Assembly (NCBI RefSeq): GCF_027887165.1
Contig: NC_077229.1
Location: 204,191,753-204,255,752 of the forward strand
Direction: 5' to 3'
DNA length: 64,000 nucleotides
From: Monodelphis domestica
Taxonomy: Eukaryota > Chordata > Mammalia > Didelphimorphia > Didelphidae
Part shown: in pieces, positions 57,926 through 64,000 of the stretch
How positions within the stretch are numbered: the first letter of the stretch is position 1
Layout of the letters: each line of letters begins with the position of its first letter
The notes under the pieces: model-generated
Database searches by the model: none
Told to the model about the DNA's origin: nothing
Seen by the model: the letters and a program-made list of their open reading frames with translations, nothing else
Program-made: the position numbers and the translations under genes

Positions 57926-58127
57926 TGTTTTGTTTTTTTAAAGCAGTGAAGTTTTTTTTTTAATTAATTAAATAGAAATTTTGTCAGAGGAGAGTGATTG
58001 ATCTGTTAATTTCTAACATTTGAATTTCATTTGTCTTTCCCCCTAATCATATTAGTGACAATTGTTGAGTGATAACAATCCACAATATACGCATTTATAT
58101 TTATAATCTGTACAAGTATTTGCTAGC

Positions 58128-58625
58128 ATAGCAGTTTTCAAAGTGTGGTTGTGGGTCCCTCAGGGCTTCCTGAAAACATTTTGGGAGGGTTAATAAGGTC
58201 AAAAACTACTAGACTACTTGCTGTTCTCAAGGTGAAACCTCAGACTAGCTGGTTGTTAATAACCTATTAGTTTTGCCTTTTAAATAGGAAATGCTATATA
58301 TTAATATCAATTTTAGAGATGTATCTCTGTGTTCCAAACAAATTCCTCAGGTGGACATCAATCAAATCTTGAATAGACTGTAAGCTCCTTGAGGGCAGGG
58401 ACTGTCTTTTGCTTCTTTTTGTATCCACTGTGTTTAGCGCAGTGCCTGGCACATAGTAGATAATTTAAAGTGTTTATTGATTAACAATAATATGTTTTAG
58501 TTTCTGATATGGTAAATATCTATAGATATAACTGATACAAAGGAAACATCTTGAAAGTGGGTCATCAATATTTTTAAGAGTGCCAATGGATTCTGATATC
58601 ATAAAGTTTTGAGAACCACTGGATT
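58128..58625 (+). mobile_element. hAT-like non-autonomous DNA element with an L2 tail inside
   Basis: Left end CAGTTTTCAAAGTGTGGTTG and right end AAAGTTTTGAGAACCACTGG form imperfect terminal inverted repeats of the CAGTGGTTCTCAAA type. An L2-like 3' end (CTCCTTGAGGGCAGGGACTG, CCTGGCACATAGTAGATAAT) sits at 58375-58490. No clear 8-bp duplication. Confidence 0.5.
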
Positions 58626-58689
58626 AGCCCATTCAGAGTCCCTGTTTTTAAGGCTCATTGCTTTCTAACCCATTTTCTCTATTGAGTCC

Positions 58690-59295
58690 AATATTAAGGT
58701 ATGCACCTGCTTTTTAACCTAGCTGAAAATACAGACAACTATGAGACAGATGCCAGCTGTGTTTAGTATTTCTCCAGAAGCACAAGAATTGATGAAAAGA
58801 GATAAATCAATATATACAAAAATACTTAACACAGACCTTTTTTTGGTAGCAGCAATAAAGGCAATAGTAGAGGGGGCACCCATCAATTGAGGAATTCCTG
58901 GGCAAATTGTAATTAAATGGGCATAATGAAATATTCCCAAGAATAACAAAGATAAAGAATTCAAAGAAATTTGGTTTGATATGTACATGTAGATACAGAG
59001 AGAAATAGGAGGGGAATTTATGTCCTGTCTATGATAATATTAGGGAAAACAACATCAAAAGACTTCAGAACTCTGTTTAATTTGGTTTTAATCATGACTT
59101 CAAAGGGCTGGTGAAATATTTCTGGTGTCCCTTGTCAAAGAGGTGAGCGTACTTATTATAGGTGCTGAATGAGATGTTCCTTGTATAGATTTATTTTGTT
59201 TAATTATAATTCCTTGTTACAAGGGTTGGTTCTCTGATAGGGGAGGGGAAAGAAGGGGAAGATCCTTGGGAAGTCATAGCAATATATATTTTTAA
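58690..59295 (+). repeat. Old L1 ORF2 end and 3' UTR
   Basis: 58840-58990 carries the relic of the [11 protein letters not shown] region (GGGGGCACCCATCAATTGAG) and the end of ORF2. 59160-59290 has the L1 tail with TTCCTTGTTACAAGGGTTGG and a purine tract. Confidence 0.65.
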
Positions 59296-59330
59296 AAAGT
59301 AAAAATTAATGATATTTTTAAATGAAGGAA

Positions 59331-59522
59331 GGAGGCAGCTAGGTGACATAGTGGATAGAGAGTCAAGCCTAGAGATGGGAGGTCCTGGACTCAAACCTGG
59401 CTTCAGACATTTTCTACCCTGGGCAAGTCACTTAACTCCAATTGCCAAGCCCTCTCCTCTCTTCGGCCTTAGAACTGATACTTATCAATTTTAAGATAGA
59501 AGGTAAGGGTTTAAAAAAAAAT
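59331..59522 (+). repeat. Marsupial tRNA-derived SINE
   Basis: GGAGGCAGCTAGGTGACATA head, GTCCTGGACTCAAACCTGG, ACCCTGGGCAAGTCACTTAA, and a GAACTGATACTTATCAATTT tail with A8. Confidence 0.85.
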
Positions 59523-60489
59523 AAAGGAAGAGATGCGGGAAACTTCTCCACAATCAGTCCAAACATTCTTTTTAATTTTTTAAGAATCAGATTCCATAAT
59601 ATACTTCCTCTGGATATAGCTTTAACTGCATTAGCTCCTACCCTCAGTTAGTCCTTCTCTTTAAATATTCATGTGTGATTATATTTTATTTAGTTTCTGT
59701 CTAGAATCCCTTTGAAGACTTCTATTTGTTTTTCAGCTACTATATTGCTTTCAACAACATTTCAAACACTTTCCTCGTTTTTAGTAACCCTGTAACCTAG
59801 AGTTTCATAATTAAATGCCCCTGAACTATATTGCACATGTAGATATCAGATTTCCTTTGGGGGGGCATTTTATCCATTTTAAAACATTCAGAGAAGGGGT
59901 CCATAGGTTTCACCAGGCTGCCAAATGGGTATGTAACAAAAAAAAAAGATTAAGAACCCTTGCTTTAGGCATTGTTGGCACACGCCAAGGGAAGAGGAGA
60001 ATTGAGGCAAATTATTTGGATAGTTCAGTCCACAAAAATTCTCGCTTAAAATATCTATATATTGACAGATCGAATATATAGAAAATTAAGATAAAATCAT
60101 TCCTCTCTAAGACATGAAGAGAATTGCATCAATTCTCCATCTTACTTAGTGAATTGAGATCCACGTATGGTATGTGGAAAAGATTATAAAATTTGGAAGC
60201 AGAAGGTCTGGCTTTAGATTTTAAAAAGTATCTAGATCTGGGATTAGAAGAGGGTTGGCTTAAATCCTAGTTCTATTTGCTTACTTGAGTGATCCTAAAT
60301 AATTCAACCTCTTGGAACTCAGTTTTCTCATCCATAAAATGAGAAAATTAGATTAGACAACCTGGGAAGTCCCTTCTAGCTCTAATCTTTGAACTTTCTG
60401 ATCCTTTCCATGCTATTTACAATATATGTGATGCAAAGATGCAAATCATCTACCTTGTACAATGCCTCAGGTGCCAACTTCTTAATTTT
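59523..60489. other. Non-coding; MIR-like core at about 60180-60400
   Basis: 60280-60400 has TGATCCTAAATAATTCAACC, CAGTTTTCTCATCCATAAAA and CCCTTCTAGCTCTAATCTTT, a MIR arrangement on +. The remainder is unassigned AT-rich DNA. Confidence 0.5.
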
Positions 60490-63400
60490 TTTTTTTTAAT
60501 ATATTTTATTTGGTCATTTCCAAGCATTATTCGTTAAAGACATAGATCATTTTCTTTTCCTCCCCCCCCCCCACCCCCCATAGCCGACGCGTAAGTCCAC
60601 TGGGCATTAGATGTTTTCTTGATTTGAACCCATTGCATTGTTGATAGTATTTGCATTAGAGTGTTCATTTAGAGTCTATCCTCTGTCATGTCCCCTCAAC
60701 CGCTGTATTCAGGCAGTTGCTTTTTCTCGGTGTTTCCACTCCCATAGTTTATCCTTTGCTTATGAATGGTGTTTTTTTCTCCTGGGTCCCTGCAAGTTGT
60801 TCAGGGACATTACACCGCCACTAATGGAGAAGTCCATTACGTTCGATGATACCACAGTGTGTTTGTCTCTGTGTACAATGTTCTCCTGGTTCTGCTCCTC
60901 TCGCTCTGCATCACTTCCTGGAGGTTGTTCCAGTCTCCATGGAACTTCTCCACTTTATTATTCCTTTTAGCACAATAGTACTCCATCACCAACATATACC
61001 ACAGTTTGTTCAGCCATTCCCCAATTGATGGGCATCCCCTCATTTTCCAATTTTTGGCCACCACAAAGAGCGCGGCTATGAATATTTTTGTACAAGTCTT
61101 TGTGTCCATTATCTCTTTGGGGTACAGACCCAGCAATGCTATGGCTGGGTCAAAGGGTAGATATTCTTTTAGCACCCTTTGGGCATAGTTCCAAATTGCC
61201 CTCCAGAATGGTTGGATCAGTTCACAGCTCCACCAGCAATGAATTAATGTCCCTATTTTGCCACATCCCCTCCAGCATTCATTACTTTCCTTTGCTGTTA
61301 TGTTAGCCAATCTGCTAGGTGTGAGGTGATACCTCAGAGTTGTTTTGATTTGCATCTCTCTGATTATAAGAGATGTAGAACACTTCTTCATGTGCTTGTT
61401 AATAGTTTTGATTTCTTTATCTGAGAACTGCCTATCCATTTCCCTTGCCCATTTATCAATTGGAGAATGGCTTGATTTTGTGTACAATTGATTTAGCTCT
61501 TTATAAATATGAGTAATTAAACCTTTGTCAGGGGTTTCTATGAAGATTTTTTCCCAATTTGTTGTTTCCCTTCTGATTTTAGTTATATTGGTTTTGTTTG
61601 TACAAAAGCTTTTTAGTTTGATGTAGTCAAAATTATTTATTTTACATTTTGTGATTCTTTCTATATCTTGCTTGGTTTTAAAGCCTTTCCCCTCCCAAAG
61701 GTCTGACATGTATACTATTCTGTGTTTACCCAATTTACTTATGGTTTCCTTCTTTATGTTTAAGTCACTCACCCATTTTGAATTTATCTTGGTGTAGGGT
61801 GTGAGGTGTTGATCTATTCCTAATCTCTCCCACACTGTCTTCCAATTTTCCCAGCAGTTTTTATCGAATAGTGGATTTTTGTCCCAAAAGCTGGGATCTT
61901 TGGGTTTATCGTATACTGTCTTGCTGAGGTCGCTTTCCCCCAGTCTATTCCACTGATCTTCCTTTCTGTTTCTTAGCCAGTACCAAATTGTTTTGATGAC
62001 TGCTGCTTTGTAATATAGTTTTAGGTCAGGGACTGCAAGGCCCCCATCATATGTGTTTTTTTTTCATTATTTCCCTGGATATCCTTGATCTTTTGTTCTT
62101 CCAAATGAACTTTGTTATGGTTTTTTCTAAATCAGTGAAGAAGTATTTTGGTAGTTCAATGGGTATGGCACTAAATAGATAAATAAGTTTGGGTAGGATG
62201 GTCATTTTTATTATATTGGCTCGTCCTATCCATGAGCAGTTAATGTTTTTCCATTTGTTCAAGTCTAGTTTTAGTTGTGTGGCGAGTGTTTTGTAGTTGT
62301 GTTCATATAGTTCCTGTGTTTGTCTTGGGAGGTAGATTCCTAGGTATTTTATTTTGTCTAAGGTGATTTTGAATGGGATTTCTCTTTCTAGTTCTTGCTG
62401 CTGAGCTGTGTTGGAGATATATAGAAAAGCTGATGATTTATGTGGGTTTATTTTGTATCCTGCAACTTTGCTAAAGTTGTTGATTATTTCAATTAGCTTT
62501 TTGGTTGAATCTCTAGGATTCTTTAAGTAGACCATCATGTCATCCGCAAAGAGTGATAACTTGGTCTCCTCCTTGCCTATTTTGATGCCTTCAATTCCTT
62601 TATCTTCTCTAATTGCTACTGCTAGTGTTTCTAGTACAATGTCAAATAGTAGAGGTGATAATGGGCATCCTTGTTTCACTCCTGATCTTATTGGGAATGC
62701 ATCTAGTTTATCCCCATTGCAGATGATATTAGCTGTTGGTTTTCGATATATACTGTTTATTATTTTTAGGAATGACCCTTCTATTCCTATGCTTTCTAGT
62801 GTTTTTAATAGGAATGGGTGTTGTATTTTATCAAAGGCTTTTTCTGCATCTATTGAAATAATCATGTGATTCTTGCTAGTTTGCTTGTTGATGTGGTCAA
62901 TTATGTGGATGGTTTTCCTAATGTTGAACCAGCCCTGCATCCCTGGTATGAATCCTACTTGATCATGGTGAATGATCCTTCTGATCACTTGCTGGAGTCT
63001 TTTTGCTAGTATCCTATTTAAGATTTTTGCATCTATATTCATTAGGGAGATTGGCCTATAGTTTTCTTTCTCTGTTTTTGACCTGCCTGGTTTTGGAATC
63101 AGTACCATGTTTGTGTCATAAAAGGAGTTTGGTAGAACTCCCTCTTTGCTTATTATGTCAAATAGTTTGTATAGTATTGGGATTAACTGTTCTCTGAATG
63201 TTTGATAGAATTCACAGGTGAATCCATCAGGCCCTGGGGACTTTTTCTTAGGAAGTTCTTTGATGGCTTGTTGGATTTCAATTTCTGATATGGGATTATT
63301 TAGGAATTCTATTTCCTCTTCTGTTAGTCTAGGCAGTTTGTATTTTTGTATATATTCATCCATTTCTCCTAAATTGGTGTATTTATTGCCATATAATTGG

Positions 63401-64000
63401 GCAAAGTAATTTCTAATGATTGCCTTAATTTCCTCCTCATTGGAGGTGCTGTCCCCCTTTTCATCTTTAATGCTGTGAATTTGCTTTTCTTCCTTCCTTT
63501 TTTTAACTAGATTGACCAGTACCTTGTCTATTTTGTTGTTTTTTCAAAGTACCAGCTTCTTGTCTCATTTATTAAATCAATAGTTCTATCACTTTCGATT
63601 TTATTAATTTCTCCCTTAATTTTTAGGATTTCTAATTTGGTTTTCTGCTGGGGGTTTTTAATTTGATCGCTTTCCAGTTTTTTCATTTGCATTTCCAATT
63701 GATTGATCTCTGCTCTCCCTTGTTTGTTAATATAAGCATTCAGGGATATGAATTTACCTCTGATTACCACTTTGGCTGCATCCCAAAAGGTTTGGAAGGA
63801 TGTTTCGCCATTGTCATTTTCCTCGATGAAATTATTAATTGTTTCTATGATTTCTTCTTTAACTAAACGGTTTTGGAGTATCATATTGTTTAATTTCCAA
63901 TTGGTTTTAGATTTGGTTTTCCATGTACCATTACTAATCATTATTTTTATTGCCTTGTGATCTGAGAAGGCTGCATTCATTATTTCTGCTTTTCTGCATT
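60490..64000 (-). mobile_element. Young L1, minus strand, running off the window
   Basis: Same subfamily as the L1 at 27773-33994, with near-identical 3' UTR including the C-run at about 60563. The 3' end is at about 60490 with a T13 run (poly(A) complement). ORF2 is visible from 60837 upstream; its endonuclease part and ORF1 lie beyond 64000 if present. Confidence 0.9.
60837..64000 (-). pseudogene. L1 ORF2 (partial), two frameshifts
   Basis: Pieces 63980-63528, 63363-62047 and 61835-60837. The RT core with SPGPDGF, DAEKAFD and FADDMMVYL is intact, and the C-terminal [19 protein letters not shown] is present. An extra A in the A8 run near 62055 and a lost A near 63535 shift the frame. Unlike the other two L1 copies it keeps CGA (Arg) at 62221-62225, where those have TGA. 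Confidence 0.9.

Overview
This is a mammalian, almost certainly marsupial, genomic window. The evidence is the repeat content: young L1 elements with a long purine-rich spacer between ORF1 and ORF2, many marsupial-type tRNA-derived SINEs, and several endogenous retrovirus (ERV) families. An opossum-like (didelphid) genome is my best guess; that is inference. Very little is host coding sequence. The one clear gene part is a first coding exon of GCNT2 (I-branching beta-1,6-N-acetylglucosaminyltransferase) at 44136-45051 on the + strand, ending in a splice donor. The shared exons 2 and 3 were not seen before the window ends.

Layout. 1-3443: last 27 codons and long 3' UTR of an unidentified mRNA, ending in a poly(A) signal and an A9 run that abuts ERV sequence, so probably a processed retrocopy. 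3440-8171: 3' part of an ERV ('copy 1'). 8340-25790: a nested stack. Old + strand L1 remnants are split by an old minus-strand class I ERV (11757-25149), which is itself invaded by a near full-length L1 (12647-19229), two solo LTRs of one family in opposite orientation, another LTR and a SINE. 25800-27600: old L1 and SINE debris. 27773-33994: a full-length minus-strand L1 with intact ORF1 and one stop in ORF2. 34008-36629: SINEs and L1 debris. 36630-43276: a complete proviral structure ('copy 2'). 43277-45122: GCNT2 promoter region and exon. 45123-60480: GCNT2 intron or downstream DNA with SINEs, L1 tails, Tigger/MER2-like and hAT-like DNA elements, an ERV integrase relic and a solo LTR. 60490-64000: another minus-strand L1, cut by the window edge.

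The most interesting object is the provirus at 36630-43276. It has two LTRs, a 4-bp target duplication (ATAC), a proline-tRNA-type primer site, a leader with a splice donor, an env remnant, a polypurine tract and a 3' LTR. Where gag and pol should be there are about 3.3 kb of AT-rich sequence with no viral coding that I can recognise. A second copy of this core, with the same env relic and 3' LTR, lies at 3440-8171. It looks like a non-autonomous retrovirus-like element carrying a captured non-viral segment. The two copies resemble each other far more than the two LTRs of copy 2 do, so they share history after insertion. The 3' LTR of copy 2 lies about 0.86 kb upstream of the GCNT2 start codon in the same orientation.
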